DNA from: Sphingomonas hankyongi
Lineage (GTDB): Bacteria; Pseudomonadota; Alphaproteobacteria; Sphingomonadales; Sphingomonadaceae
Length of the DNA: 64,000 nt
Reading direction: 5' to 3'
NCBI RefSeq assembly: GCF_023516575.1
Contig: NZ_JAMGBE010000002.1
Location: 124,001-188,000, forward strand
The notes below the pieces were generated by a model. It was not told the DNA's origin. It did no database searches and worked only from the letters and a program-made list of their open reading frames with translations. Each line of letters opens with the position of its first letter. Within the stretch, counting starts at the first letter, position 1. Positions 53,546-62,160 of this stretch are shown in pieces. The position numbers were made by a program, and so were the translations under genes.

Positions 53546-53761
53546 TTATTCTGGAAATCCGGATGACGGCACGGGTTCGTCGGAGCAGCCCGGTTGCGCT
53601 GCTGCCGGCGGATCCGACGCATCCATGGATTCATCGCTTCCGACATCGACCTTGGCATCAAGGTTGTCAGGATTCTTCTTGAGCCGCTGCTCGAGCTCGC
53701 GATCGGGCTCGGCCGAAGTTACCGGCGGCGGCACGGTGTCAGACTTCTTGGGATCGCTCAC
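53546..53761 (-). CDS. small acidic hypothetical protein (GTG start)
   Basis: 71 aa. GTG 53761 has GGAGG 6 nt upstream, which decides the start; longer versions overlap the kinase gene. Acidic, Pro-rich and probably disordered: SDPKKSDTVPPPVTSAEPDRELEQRLKKNPDNLDAKVDVGSD. Ends CSDEPVPSSGFPE. Function unknown. Confidence 0.55.
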   Translation of the reverse strand: MSDPKKSDTVPPPVTSAEPDRELEQRLKKNPDNLDAKVDVGSDESMDASDPPAAAQPGCSDEPVPSSGFPE

Positions 53762-53906
53762 CCGTTCCTCCAATGTGTTGCGGCTTTGAAACGAGCGGCA
53801 TCGGGGCGCGTTCCGTGAGCCCCCCGTTCGACCGGCCGCGGTCATGTTTCTGCCAATGGGCAGGTGGAGGTTTGCGGGACCAAGTTTATGGTACAAGACA
53901 GCGCTG

Positions 53907-55127
53907 ATGCGCATGCTTCCCCATCCTACGGTCGTTGAACACCGCCTGAACGATTGGCCGCTCGCGGTGAAATCGATCTTCGGCATGTGGTTCGTTTATT
54001 ATCTCACCGTCGTCGCCCGGGCCTTCCTCACCGAAGACCCATGGACGATCATGGCGAACCGCCTGCTGACTGTATCGATCGGTGTGGCGCTGACGGCCGG
54101 CATCTATGTGGTGTTCGCGCTTTATGCGCGCGACACGAAGATCAAGCAGCGCATAGTCATCGGGGGAGTGGCGTCGTTCGTGGCGGCTGCCGCCCAGGCC
54201 GGGCTTCTGATCGCTGCGGACCGGTTCCTCGAAAAGCCCCAGGAGGAGATGCGCTTCATCTCACGCGAAGGCTATTCGATCGTCGAGACAGGCAACACGA
54301 TGCGTCTGGAACGGCCGGGTCAGGCGCCCCTCGTCGTTACCTGGCCCAGGCTCAACCAACTGCATGGAAGCGATCAGTTCCGTTATGCGGCCGACTCCAC
54401 CGTCACCTGGTTCTTCTTCTTTGCAGCCTGGACCGCCTTCTACATGGCGATGCTCGCGCAAGCGGAAGCGCTTAGGGTCGAGCGGCGCCTCGCTGTCGCG
54501 GAGAATGCTGCCCAGGTGGCGCAGGTCCGGGCGCTACGTTACCAGGTCAACCCGCATTTCCTCTTCAACACGCTCAATTCTCTGTCTTCGCTCGTCATGA
54601 CGGGGCGGACCGATCGAGCGGAGACCATGTTGCTCGCGCTCTCGACCTTCTTCCGCACCAGCCTTTCGCTCGATCCGACCGCGGAGGTCACGCTGGCCGA
54701 GGAGATCGATCTCCAGCGCTTGTATCTCGATATCGAAAAAGCCCGCTTCCCCGACAGGCTGCATGTCGACATCAGAGTTCCCGAAGGGCTCGAACAAGCA
54801 CGCCTACCCGCCCTCATCCTGCAACCGATTGTCGAGAACGCGATCAAATATGGCGTCTCGAAGAGTCGAAAGGCCGTCCTCATCGAGATCGAGGCTCGTC
54901 ATCTCGGCGACGGCCGCATGGTCGTTGAGATCAGCAACCGCCTGAAGAACGGCGGCGAAATCGACCTTCCGACAGCGACCCATGAAGGGACCGGCGTTGG
55001 CCTGGCCAACGTATGCCAGCGCCTGGAAGCACGCTTCGGCAATCGCGCCAGTTGCCGCTACGGCCCGATTGCGGGTGGCGGATTCAAAGTATCGCTCACA
55101 ACTCCAGTGGAAACCCATGCCCCCTGA
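53907..55127 (+). CDS. LytS-type sensor histidine kinase
   Basis: About 406 aa (starts at 53844 and 53856 are also possible). N-terminal TM helices (AVKSIFGMWFVYYLTVVAR; LLTVSIGVALTAGIYVVFALYA; and two more), a short periplasmic loop, then His_kinase domain with phosphoacceptor region RYQVNPHFLFNTLNSLSSLV (His about 217), N box LILQPIVENAIKYGV and GTGVGLANVCQRL. Signals to the LytTR regulator encoded next with 11-nt overlap. Confidence 0.9.
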   Translation: MRMLPHPTVVEHRLNDWPLAVKSIFGMWFVYYLTVVARAFLTEDPWTIMANRLLTVSIGVALTAGIYVVFALYARDTKIKQRIVIGGVASFVAAAAQAGLLIAADRFLEKPQEEMRFISREGYSIVETGNTMRLERPGQAPLVVTWPRLNQLHGSDQFRYAADSTVTWFFFFAAWTAFYMAMLAQAEALRVERRLAVAENAAQVAQVRALRYQVNPHFLFNTLNSLSSLVMTGRTDRAETMLLALSTFFRTSLSLDPTAEVTLAEEIDLQRLYLDIEKARFPDRLHVDIRVPEGLEQARLPALILQPIVENAIKYGVSKSRKAVLIEIEARHLGDGRMVVEISNRLKNGGEIDLPTATHEGTGVGLANVCQRLEARFGNRASCRYGPIAGGGFKVSLTTPVETHAP

Positions 55128-55866
55128 ATCGAAGCCGCTGCGCGTCCTGATTGCCGATGATGAACCGCTAGCGGCCGAAAGGCTGCAGCTGCTTCTCGCG
55201 CGCGCAGAAGGGGCGCAACTCGTCGGCACCGCCAGTGACGGGGATTCCGCGATCAACCTCACCGAAGCGCTGTCGCCTGACGTACTGCTGCTGGACATCG
55301 CGATGCCCGGCCTCGACGGAATTTCCGTCGCGCGAGCGCTAGCCGCGCAAAACCCTTCGCCGGCGGTGGTCTTCGTGACCGCTTTCGACCAGTTCGCGGT
55401 CGCCGCGTTCGAGGTTGAGGCCGTGGACTATCTGATGAAGCCGGTCGATCCCAACCGGCTGCAACGCGCCCTCGATCGCGCACAAGCCTATCTCCAGCAG
55501 CGCGTGAGCCAGCCGGCCCCGTCTGGCGGCTCGAAATGGCTGGAGGAATTCTGGGCATCGGACCTGTCAGGCCTCGTCCGCATTGCAGCGCGCGACGTCG
55601 ACCGGGTATCTGCCGAGCGCGATTACATGCGTCTGCACGTGGGTCGCCGAAGCTGGCTGATCCACCATTCAATGGCGGCGCTGGAGGAAGGGCTGAACCC
55701 CGAGATCTTCGTCCGGCTTCATCGCTCGGCGATCGTTCGCAAGGACTTCATTGCGGGCTTCACGCGAAACCAGTCGGGTCGCTGGATTGCCAGGCTGGCG
55801 GACGGGACGGAGCAGCCGGTGGGCCGGCTCTATTCGGATCGCGTCCGCGCGATTGCCGGACGCTAG
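55117..55866 (+). CDS. LytTR-family response regulator
   Basis: 249 aa. Receiver domain with acidic pair DD14-15, phosphoacceptor Asp60 in LLLDIAMPG, Thr88 and Lys108 (YLMKPVD). The C-terminal LytTR DNA-binding domain begins near LVRIAARDVDRVSAERDYMRLHV and contains FVRLHRSAIVRKDFI. Together with the LytS-type kinase it forms a two-component system; targets are not known, but the urcA-family gene nearby is a possible one. Confidence 0.93.
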   Translation: MPPESKPLRVLIADDEPLAAERLQLLLARAEGAQLVGTASDGDSAINLTEALSPDVLLLDIAMPGLDGISVARALAAQNPSPAVVFVTAFDQFAVAAFEVEAVDYLMKPVDPNRLQRALDRAQAYLQQRVSQPAPSGGSKWLEEFWASDLSGLVRIAARDVDRVSAERDYMRLHVGRRSWLIHHSMAALEEGLNPEIFVRLHRSAIVRKDFIAGFTRNQSGRWIARLADGTEQPVGRLYSDRVRAIAGR

Positions 55867-55875
55867 AAAATCAAA

Positions 55876-55906
55876 CCGCCGCGGCTCCACGTAGAGCGCG
55901 CGGCGG
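55876..55906 (-). terminator. terminator between LytTR and UrcA genes
   Basis: A GC-rich stem (CCGCCGCG / CGCGGCGG with an inner GCTC / GAGC and one bulge). On the minus strand it is followed by TTTGATTTT, so it ends the UrcA gene transcript and may act for the convergent regulator too. Confidence 0.7.
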
Positions 55907-55921
55907 TAGTCGACACCATCA

Positions 55922-56272
55922 TCAGTGTGCCGAAACGGTAATACCCGCGGCGGCGCCGAGGACTTCGACGCTTCCCCGACGATAGTTGTCGATGGCAGCC
56001 TCGACAGCAGGCGCTGCGCGGGTGATCGCGTCCGAGGTGCAGACCCGATCTGCCCGCACGACCGCCAGATCGGGCGACATGCCGGCGGCGCACACGATGT
56101 CAGCGGCGTTGGACACCCGGCGCTTCAACTGCTGCTGGCCCGCAAGGCTGCTGAGGTTGATGCCGGAGTATGGCACGACGACGCTGTCCGAAGTTTGAGC
56201 GTGACTGACGGTCGGTAATACTAGGGCCGAAGCGGCGACCAGCGCGGCCATGGCCGGAAATGTCTTCAACAT
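55922..56272 (-). CDS. UrcA family exported protein
   Basis: 116 aa. Signal peptide (MAALVAASALVLPTVSHA), then VVVPYSGINLSSLAGQQQLKRRVSNAADIVCA, the Y-x-(D/G)-L ... R ... A ... VC pattern of UrcA proteins, which are typical of sphingomonads and caulobacters. A second Cys (RVCTSDAI) follows. Function unknown. A 12-bp inverted repeat lies just upstream of its start. Confidence 0.85.
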   Translation of the reverse strand: MLKTFPAMAALVAASALVLPTVSHAQTSDSVVVPYSGINLSSLAGQQQLKRRVSNAADIVCAAGMSPDLAVVRADRVCTSDAITRAAPAVEAAIDNYRRGSVEVLGAAAGITVSAH

Positions 56273-56288
56273 GACAGAACCTCCTGTT

Positions 56289-56336
56289 GCGACGCGGGGC
56301 GGCTGTAGTTGGAAGGGGACAATCCCCGCGTCGCAG
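56289..56336. promoter_or_regulatory. 12-bp perfect inverted repeat upstream of the UrcA gene
   Basis: TGCGACGCGGGG (56289-56300) and CCCCGCGTCGCA (56325-56336) with a 24-nt loop, beginning 17 nt before the UrcA start. It could be a hairpin in the 5' leader or an operator site. No T run follows. Confidence 0.45.
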
Positions 56337-56449
56337 GGTCCTTATGGCCGTCGCGGATGACGCGGTCGCGCTCGTGTCGATGACAGTTCGTAACTTGTCG
56401 GCTTGCGGACAAACGGCCCTTCGCCGACAGCTGAATCGACGAACGGGGG

Positions 56450-57748
56450 TCAGCTGGCGTTCAGGTTTTCCGGGATTTCCCTGATATTTCGATCGACCGC
56501 GGCGGTCACTGCAACGTCCATCGTCACATTGCCGACGGTGCGGAATATATCCGGGATCATTTCCACGGCGACGAGCAGCGCAAGCGGCGCGATGGGCGCG
56601 CCCAGGGCGAGCGCGATGGGAGCGATCGAGCTGATGAAGCTGACCTCTCCCGGAAGGCTGACGGCGCCATAGCTCATGACTGCGCCGACGGCCGTCGCTG
56701 CGATCATTTGCCCAAGTGTGGGCTGAAGACCGAGCCAATGAGCGACGTAAAAGGCGACCGCGACATTCATCGCCGGGCCGGTCGCACGAAAAAGAGCCAC
56801 GGAGATCGGCAGGGTAACGTCGGCGACCTGTTCCCGAACGCCCATTTCGCGACAGGCCGAGAGCATGGCGGGGAGCGAGGCGAGCGAAGACCGGGTTGAG
56901 ATCGCCACCGCCTGCGGCCCGAGGGTCGCACGTCCGAAAAGGCCCGGCGGCATGCGGCCGGCCAGGATCGCGAGCGGATAGGCCGTCAAGGTGACGAGGA
57001 TGCCTACAATCGAGATGAGAACGATGTAGTGCCCAAGCCCCGCGAACGCCGCCGCGCCGGCCGCGGAGCCGACAGTGTAAGCAAGTGCGAACACGCCAAG
57101 CGGTGCAAGCCACAATACCCAGCCGATGATGACGAGCAGGGCGTCGGCAATCGCCTCGAACAGGCCGACCACGCTGCGCCGCCCTTCAGCGGAGATCTGG
57201 GCCAAGGCCAGAGCGAAAAGGACCGAGAAGACGACAAGCGGCAGGACGTCGCCGTTGACGGCGGCAGCAAAGACGTTGTCGGGGACGATCCCCTTGAAGA
57301 ATTCGCCGATGCCGGGAAGCGGCGCCGATGCCTTCTGCTCGGCAGCGGTCAGCGCTGATTCAAGTCCTTCGGCCGTTCCCCGCGGCAAGGGGAAGACGCT
57401 GGTCAGGAAACGGATCATCAGTGCGCCGAAGGCAGCCGATGCCGTGCAGATGATCACGATCCAGAGGACGGAGCGGCCCGCGATGCGGCCCGCGCTGGCG
57501 GCTTCCCTGCCCCGCGCGATGCCGACGATCAGCAGCGCGACCACCAGCGGGATGACCGTCATCTTGAGGGCGTTGAGCCAGAGGCCGCCGACGAAAGTTG
57601 CAATGCGCACAAGGGTCTCGTGGACTCCGGGCGCGACATCTCCGAGCATCGCGCCGAGGGTCAGGCCGATGACGAGCGCGATCAGCGCGCCATAAACGCG
57701 CAGGCCGCGGCTACCCTTGCTCGCTCTGGTGGCCGCGGCTTTGGTCAA
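56450..57748 (-). CDS. dicarboxylate/amino-acid:cation symporter (DAACS family)
   Basis: 432 aa with about 8 TM helices plus re-entrant hairpins. Family marks: ALKMTVIPLVVALLIVGIA, the serine-rich hairpin AISTRSSLASLPAML, and ATGPAMNVAVAFYVAHWLG in the substrate/cation region. Start is TTG 57748, sharing bases with the stop of the methyltransferase gene (TTGA). Imports glutamate, aspartate or C4-dicarboxylates with Na+ or H+. Confidence 0.9.
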   Translation of the reverse strand: MTKAAATRASKGSRGLRVYGALIALVIGLTLGAMLGDVAPGVHETLVRIATFVGGLWLNALKMTVIPLVVALLIVGIARGREAASAGRIAGRSVLWIVIICTASAAFGALMIRFLTSVFPLPRGTAEGLESALTAAEQKASAPLPGIGEFFKGIVPDNVFAAAVNGDVLPLVVFSVLFALALAQISAEGRRSVVGLFEAIADALLVIIGWVLWLAPLGVFALAYTVGSAAGAAAFAGLGHYIVLISIVGILVTLTAYPLAILAGRMPPGLFGRATLGPQAVAISTRSSLASLPAMLSACREMGVREQVADVTLPISVALFRATGPAMNVAVAFYVAHWLGLQPTLGQMIAATAVGAVMSYGAVSLPGEVSFISSIAPIALALGAPIAPLALLVAVEMIPDIFRTVGNVTMDVAVTAAVDRNIREIPENLNAS

Positions 57749-58509
57749 CGGGGCTTTCTGAACTTGTAGACGAAGCGGTCAGTCTTTCCTCGGATCTTGG
57801 GGTCGAACACCAGCAGCGAATGATCGTCAGCGGCATTGCGGTACATGTCGCTTTGCCCTTCGAGCACGAAGCCCGCCTTTTCGAAATCCGCCTTCACGAC
57901 AGCCGGATCGATACGATGCAGCTTGTCGACGACCGCCCGGGTGTCGCCGCCGGCATTCGCAACATGGTCGACAACACCGACGATGCCGCCGGGCTTCATC
58001 GCCGCATAGACCCTCTGGAGGAAGGAGGTCGGCTCCATGTGCTTCACGCCGAATTTCGCGTTCTCCCAATAGACGTCATGATAATCGAGGTTGATCAGCA
58101 TGAAGTCCGCGAAGTTGGTGGGAAGCTCGGGCGCTTCGAACGGCGAGGCGACGATCGAAACGTTCGGGTTCTTCGATGCGAAGGCCTGGAAGGCCTCCTT
58201 GGCTTTATCGTCGTAGAATTGGGTGGGTTCCCACACCAGCACCTTGCCCGTCGGTCCGATGGCCGGGGCGGTGATCTCCGCCCAGTATCGGTTGCCGCCG
58301 AACATATCGAGCACAGTCATGCCCTGCTCGAGACCCAGGAACTTCAGCAGCTCCGCCGGCTTGCGGGATTCGTCCAGCTTCACATTATCGGCGCTCCGAG
58401 ACTGTAACGCTACCGCGGAAGCAACCCCAGCAGGAGCTGCTGCGGTCGTCGGCGACAGTGGCGCGGAAGCAAGCGCGAGAATCAGTGCGAGAGATGCGAG
58501 CTTTGCCAT
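57745..58509 (-). CDS. exported class I SAM-dependent methyltransferase-like protein
   Basis: 254 aa. ATG 58509 starts a signal peptide (MAKLASLALILALASAPLS), unusual for a methyltransferase. The Rossmann part has EQGMTVLDMFGGNRYWAEI (motif I modified), VLVWEPTQF, and LINLDYHDVYW. Similar secreted proteins exist in sphingomonads and xanthomonads. The GxGxG loop is atypical (DMFGGNRY). Its stop overlaps the symporter TTG start. Confidence 0.78.
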   Translation of the reverse strand: MAKLASLALILALASAPLSPTTAAAPAGVASAVALQSRSADNVKLDESRKPAELLKFLGLEQGMTVLDMFGGNRYWAEITAPAIGPTGKVLVWEPTQFYDDKAKEAFQAFASKNPNVSIVASPFEAPELPTNFADFMLINLDYHDVYWENAKFGVKHMEPTSFLQRVYAAMKPGGIVGVVDHVANAGGDTRAVVDKLHRIDPAVVKADFEKAGFVLEGQSDMYRNAADDHSLLVFDPKIRGKTDRFVYKFRKPR

Positions 58510-58619
58510 CGAAACCCCCTTATGAATGCTCTGACGGGCTGCACAATATCCTTCGCGCACGGCAATCCGTCTTCGACGAACCTGCGCGCCCAGGCGATCA
58601 GGATTCCGCGGGTCGACGA

Positions 58620-59084
58620 TCAGCCGAAGAGTGCTTGCCGCCGGTCCAGGCTCTCGGGCGGCCAGATTTGGCTGCTGTCGTAATAAGCTTCGACCGCAAG
58701 CGCCCCCTCAGGGAGCCGCACCCAGGGCAGCTTGGACCGCGTATAAATGTGGATGTCCGGTTCCACCTCACCGGGATGATCGAGCGTACCCACGCGGACG
58801 AAGCGCAGGACATCGTTCGCGCCGCCATAATTGCTCCAGAGCGCGACCTTGCAATCGGGGCAGCGCCAGACCTGCTGCCCACGCCCGCTCTCGCTCGGGG
58901 TCATGATCGGCTCGGGCGAGCCCTGGAGTAACTCGACCTGATCGCTTTCGATCAGCGCATTGATCGCAAATGCCGACCCGGTTTCGGTCTGACAGGATGT
59001 GCAATGGCAGCAGTGAACGAACATCGGGTCGCGATTGAGGCGATAGCGCACCGCGCCGCAGGCACAGCCGCCATCGCGCTTCAT
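58620..59084 (-). CDS. GFA (Gfa-like, Mss4-fold) zinc protein
   Basis: 154 aa. Zinc-binding cysteines in order: CACG (Cys7, Cys9), HCCHCTSCQ (Cys25, 26, 28, 31) and CPDC (Cys75, Cys78). The intervening GSAFAINALIESDQVEL and the pattern YGGANDVLRFVRVGTLDHP are typical of GFA proteins, related to glutathione-dependent formaldehyde-activating enzyme. ATG overlaps the amine oxidase stop (ATGA). Confidence 0.9.
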   Translation of the reverse strand: MKRDGGCACGAVRYRLNRDPMFVHCCHCTSCQTETGSAFAINALIESDQVELLQGSPEPIMTPSESGRGQQVWRCPDCKVALWSNYGGANDVLRFVRVGTLDHPGEVEPDIHIYTRSKLPWVRLPEGALAVEAYYDSSQIWPPESLDRRQALFG

Positions 59085-60655
59085 GCGGCCTTCCGTTCTG
59101 CCGAGATCGACGCGACCAGCTTGAGCGCTTCGTGGGCCGACAAGGCCGCACCTTCCTGCCAGGCGCCCTGGTAGCTCAGGTGCTCGCCCGCGAAGACGAT
59201 GGGCCCCTCCGGTTTTAAAAGCTCCGCATAAGCCGCTCCGCGATCGGCGGGCGCGAACGGTCCCCCCGGCCAGTTCGGCGTCACCCCTTCCGACCAGCGC
59301 GTCAGCCTCCAATCGACGGTCACGCCCTTTGCCAAAAGGTGCGACTTGCCCGGATGCGACGCTTCCACCGACTCCCTACAGGCCTGGAACCTCTGCTCGT
59401 GGCTCAACGCAGAGAAGGCTTGCGGATTATCGGGTCGCGTAAACGCCAACACGTAGGAAGCGACCAGCACACCTTTGGGGCTTCCGATGCCGCTGGAAGG
59501 ATACATGATCGTCTCGGTAATCCGGTCCGTCCAACCAAGGCCGCCGTAGATGTGATCGTCCGTCTCCCAGAAGCGAGGAGACTCGAACGCGACCTTGATC
59601 GGCTGGAAGTAATTGACCGCGCGGAAGGCCGCCTTCTTGGCCGGTGAGAAGTCGTTCGGCAGCCTCGCAAGAAGGTTCATCGGGATGGTGCAGACGCAAT
59701 AGTCCGCTTCCGTCGCCTGCGTGCCCGGCCCGTGCTCTATCCGCACCCGGTCGCCCGTGCGGCGGATAGCGGTGATCGGGCTGCTCAGCCGCACGCTTGG
59801 CTTCACCTGCTCGTAAAGGGCGTGGGCAATCCGATCCATTCCGCCGACAGGCTGGAGCATCGTCGCCTGCATCTCGTGGATATGCTCGAAGATGTAAGGA
59901 AGCGTGATCGCCTGGTTCGGCAGCAATTCCTTCAGCGACAATGGCGGGACGGGCTGCGGCACCTGGTTGTACCCGCCGCCATCGACGGAATAGCCGGAAG
60001 AGCCGCCGGTCTGATACCGGCCTTCGCCGTTGAGTTGCGAGTAAGCCGCGAGGAATTGTCTGAACGCGGCGAGCTCGTCCTTCGGCATCTCCTGGTCGAG
60101 GGCATGTTTATCGATCGCCTTGGCCAGCAATTCGCCGACATGCCCGCGGATGTCGTTCACCATGCGGCGCTCCGGCTGGACCTTCCCGGCGAAATCCCAA
60201 GGCACATTCCGATTGCTGTTGACCCACACTTCCAGCGGAACGCCGAGCCGGTGGGCGTAACCGAGAATGCAGCGGTGCGTCGACGGGAGCCGCGCAGCGC
60301 CGGCATTGAAGTACAGGCCCTCGTCGAACGCGGCGCGCTGCAGCGGCCGGCCCATCTGCTCAACCGCATCGCCGCCACGGATGGTCCACACGCGACCGGC
60401 AACGCGATCGCGCGCCTCGAGGACCGTCACATCATAGCCGGCGCGCCGAAGCTCATATGCGGACACTAGGCCTGCGATCCCGGCACCGAGTATCACGACC
60501 GACTTGCCGCCGCCGCTGCCGCGCGGGAGCTCGAAATTCTCGGCGCCGGCCGGGGTTGCGACAGCCAGGCCGAGCGTTTCCATCGCGAGATAGGCAGCGC
60601 CAACCCCTCCGACGGCACCAATTCGCTCGAGCACCGCGCGCCGTGTGAGTCCCAT
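59081..60655 (-). CDS. flavin-containing amine oxidoreductase, exported
   Basis: 524 aa. The start is ATG 60655 with a Tat-like N-terminus (LTRRAVLERIGAVGG). FAD-binding VVILGAGIAGLVSAYELRRAGYDVTVLEARDRVAGRVWT is the classic amine-oxidase dinucleotide motif; the C-terminal FAGEHLSYQGAWQEGAALSAHEAL contacts the flavin. In between is QPVGGMDRIAHALY. May oxidise an amine or amino acid. Coupled by ATGA to the GFA gene. Confidence 0.88.
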   Translation of the reverse strand: MGLTRRAVLERIGAVGGVGAAYLAMETLGLAVATPAGAENFELPRGSGGGKSVVILGAGIAGLVSAYELRRAGYDVTVLEARDRVAGRVWTIRGGDAVEQMGRPLQRAAFDEGLYFNAGAARLPSTHRCILGYAHRLGVPLEVWVNSNRNVPWDFAGKVQPERRMVNDIRGHVGELLAKAIDKHALDQEMPKDELAAFRQFLAAYSQLNGEGRYQTGGSSGYSVDGGGYNQVPQPVPPLSLKELLPNQAITLPYIFEHIHEMQATMLQPVGGMDRIAHALYEQVKPSVRLSSPITAIRRTGDRVRIEHGPGTQATEADYCVCTIPMNLLARLPNDFSPAKKAAFRAVNYFQPIKVAFESPRFWETDDHIYGGLGWTDRITETIMYPSSGIGSPKGVLVASYVLAFTRPDNPQAFSALSHEQRFQACRESVEASHPGKSHLLAKGVTVDWRLTRWSEGVTPNWPGGPFAPADRGAAYAELLKPEGPIVFAGEHLSYQGAWQEGAALSAHEALKLVASISAERKAA

Positions 60656-60813
60656 TGCCCCTCCCCCGCTTTCGCTACGTTTTGGGTTCGATTTCAGCGG
60701 TAAACTGACAGCATTCTGCGGCTCGTCCCAGAAAAATCGTTTCGGAAGGCGCATCGCTGGGCCGGCTTATGCGTTCACCATGCGAGATCCTTTCAAACTC
60801 TCGGGAGATACGC

Positions 60814-61269
60814 ATGAACGACAACGGCTCTGGCGCCATCAGCACGCTCAACACGCTGATCGCGACCACGATCGACAGCATCACCGGCTATGAGGACAGC
60901 GCCAAGAATATCGACAACGAGCGCTTCCGCGAGATCTTCCGCCAGCGCGCCAATGAGCGCCAGCAGGTCGTTCAGGAGCTGCGCGAGGAAGTACGCCGCC
61001 TGGGTGGCAACCCCGAGGACGACGGTTCTTTCCTGGGAAAGGCGCACCAGCGCTTTGAGGACCTGAAGGCCGCTGTCACGGGCCGTGACGAAAAGGCGAT
61101 CATCAACGAGGTCGAGCGCGGCGAGGACTATCTCAAGGAGAAGTTCGAAACGGCGCTCGATAGCGACGAGCTGACCGGCGACAGCCGCAGCGTTGTGGAG
61201 CGGTGCTACCAGTCGGTGCGATCCGGCCACGACCAGATGAGCCAGCTGAAGCACGGCATGGAAGCCTAA
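60814..61269 (+). CDS. DUF2383 / PA2169-type four-helix protein
   Basis: 151 aa from ATG 60814 (GGGAG 7 nt upstream). Ferritin-like four-helix pattern with LNTLIATTIDSITGYEDSAKNI, FRQRANERQQVVQELREEVRRLGG and ERGEDYLKEKFETALDSDEL. Similar to PA2169-type stress proteins. Metal binding is not proven. Confidence 0.87.
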   Translation: MNDNGSGAISTLNTLIATTIDSITGYEDSAKNIDNERFREIFRQRANERQQVVQELREEVRRLGGNPEDDGSFLGKAHQRFEDLKAAVTGRDEKAIINEVERGEDYLKEKFETALDSDELTGDSRSVVERCYQSVRSGHDQMSQLKHGMEA

Positions 61270-61308
61270 AACATAAATCTCAGACCACCTCGACCATCGG
61301 GGTGGGGC

Positions 61309-61343
61309 GCGGGGCGGTTCCAAGGCCAGCGGGACCGCCCCGC
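61309..61343. terminator. bidirectional hairpin terminator
   Basis: A 13-bp stem with one G-U (GCGGGGCGGTTCC / GGGACCGCCCCGC) and a 9-nt loop lies between the convergent DUF2383-type and TetR genes. No long T run. Confidence 0.65.
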
Positions 61344-61350
61344 TTGCTGT

Positions 61351-62016
61351 TCAGGCCCCGAACAGCAGCTTCACATATTGGCGGAAGAGCCGCGTCTGCT
61401 TGCCCATCAGCGTCTCGTCGCGCAGCGCCTTGGACTGAATGATCGCCCCCTCGACGACGACATTGAGATGATCGGCGATCTGCTCGACCTCGATGTCGAA
61501 TCTCGGGGGGTAAGTAGCGACGATCTCGTCCACCCACCGGACGAACCGCACTCGCATCCGCTTTAGATAATCGACATTCATCTGCCGCACTTCGGCGTCG
61601 AACATGCGCTCCTGGTACGTCACTGTCGCGACCATGCAGCCGGGGTGCAAAGCCTCCATATCGTCCATCATCTGGGCGTATAGGTTCAGGAAAATCAGGA
61701 AACTCTGGAGCGGGTCGTCACTGAGCTCGCGCGCGCGCGATTCCAATGTGTCCAGGATGGATTCGTCCTCGGCGAGGAAGCGCTCGAACAGTTGACGCGC
61801 CAGATCGTTTTTGTCCCGGAAGTGATAGAAGAAACCGCTCTTGGTGATACCGGCGGCCTCTACCAGTTCCTCTATGGAGGTTGCCGCGAAGCCCTTCTGG
61901 ACGATCGATCGATAGGCGAGATCCATGATCCGCTCACGGGTTCGTTCGCCCTTGGTCTTGGCCGCGGAATCCAACTGCACCGCAGGTCCAGTTTTCTCGA
62001 TCAGCTTGTCGACCAT
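61351..62016 (-). CDS. TetR family transcriptional regulator
   Basis: 221 aa. N-terminal HTH (TRERIMDLAYRSIVQKGFAATSIEELVEAAGITKSGFFYHFRDK, about residues 26-69), then a helical ligand domain with HPGCMVATVTYQERMF. It is divergent from the sterol-desaturase-family gene at 62161 and may control it and itself. Ligand unknown. Confidence 0.93.
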   Translation of the reverse strand: MVDKLIEKTGPAVQLDSAAKTKGERTRERIMDLAYRSIVQKGFAATSIEELVEAAGITKSGFFYHFRDKNDLARQLFERFLAEDESILDTLESRARELSDDPLQSFLIFLNLYAQMMDDMEALHPGCMVATVTYQERMFDAEVRQMNVDYLKRMRVRFVRWVDEIVATYPPRFDIEVEQIADHLNVVVEGAIIQSKALRDETLMGKQTRLFRQYVKLLFGA

Positions 62017-62098
62017 GCGCCCTCGCTCAAACGTATGGGGAGTTCCAAGTTATACGAAACACACGCTTTTTCACAGGGAAGCGCTAACCAGACCACGT

Positions 62099-62126
62099 GC
62101 TTGCTAGAGATGCTATAGAAGCAAGC
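62099..62126. promoter_or_regulatory. inverted repeat between TetR and desaturase genes
   Basis: GCTTGCT (62099-62105) and AGCAAGC (62120-62126) with a 14-nt spacer are the only clear dyad in the 144-nt divergent gap. It could be the TetR operator. No -35/-10 pair is convincing. Confidence 0.35.
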
Positions 62127-62160
62127 TGTATTTGCGTCCCCACACCTCATCGGGGGACTT

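Noticed and set aside
58766-59151. Minus-strand frame of 127 codons overlapping the GFA gene
   Set aside because: Out of frame with the cysteine-rich GFA protein and Arg-rich low complexity; a shadow.
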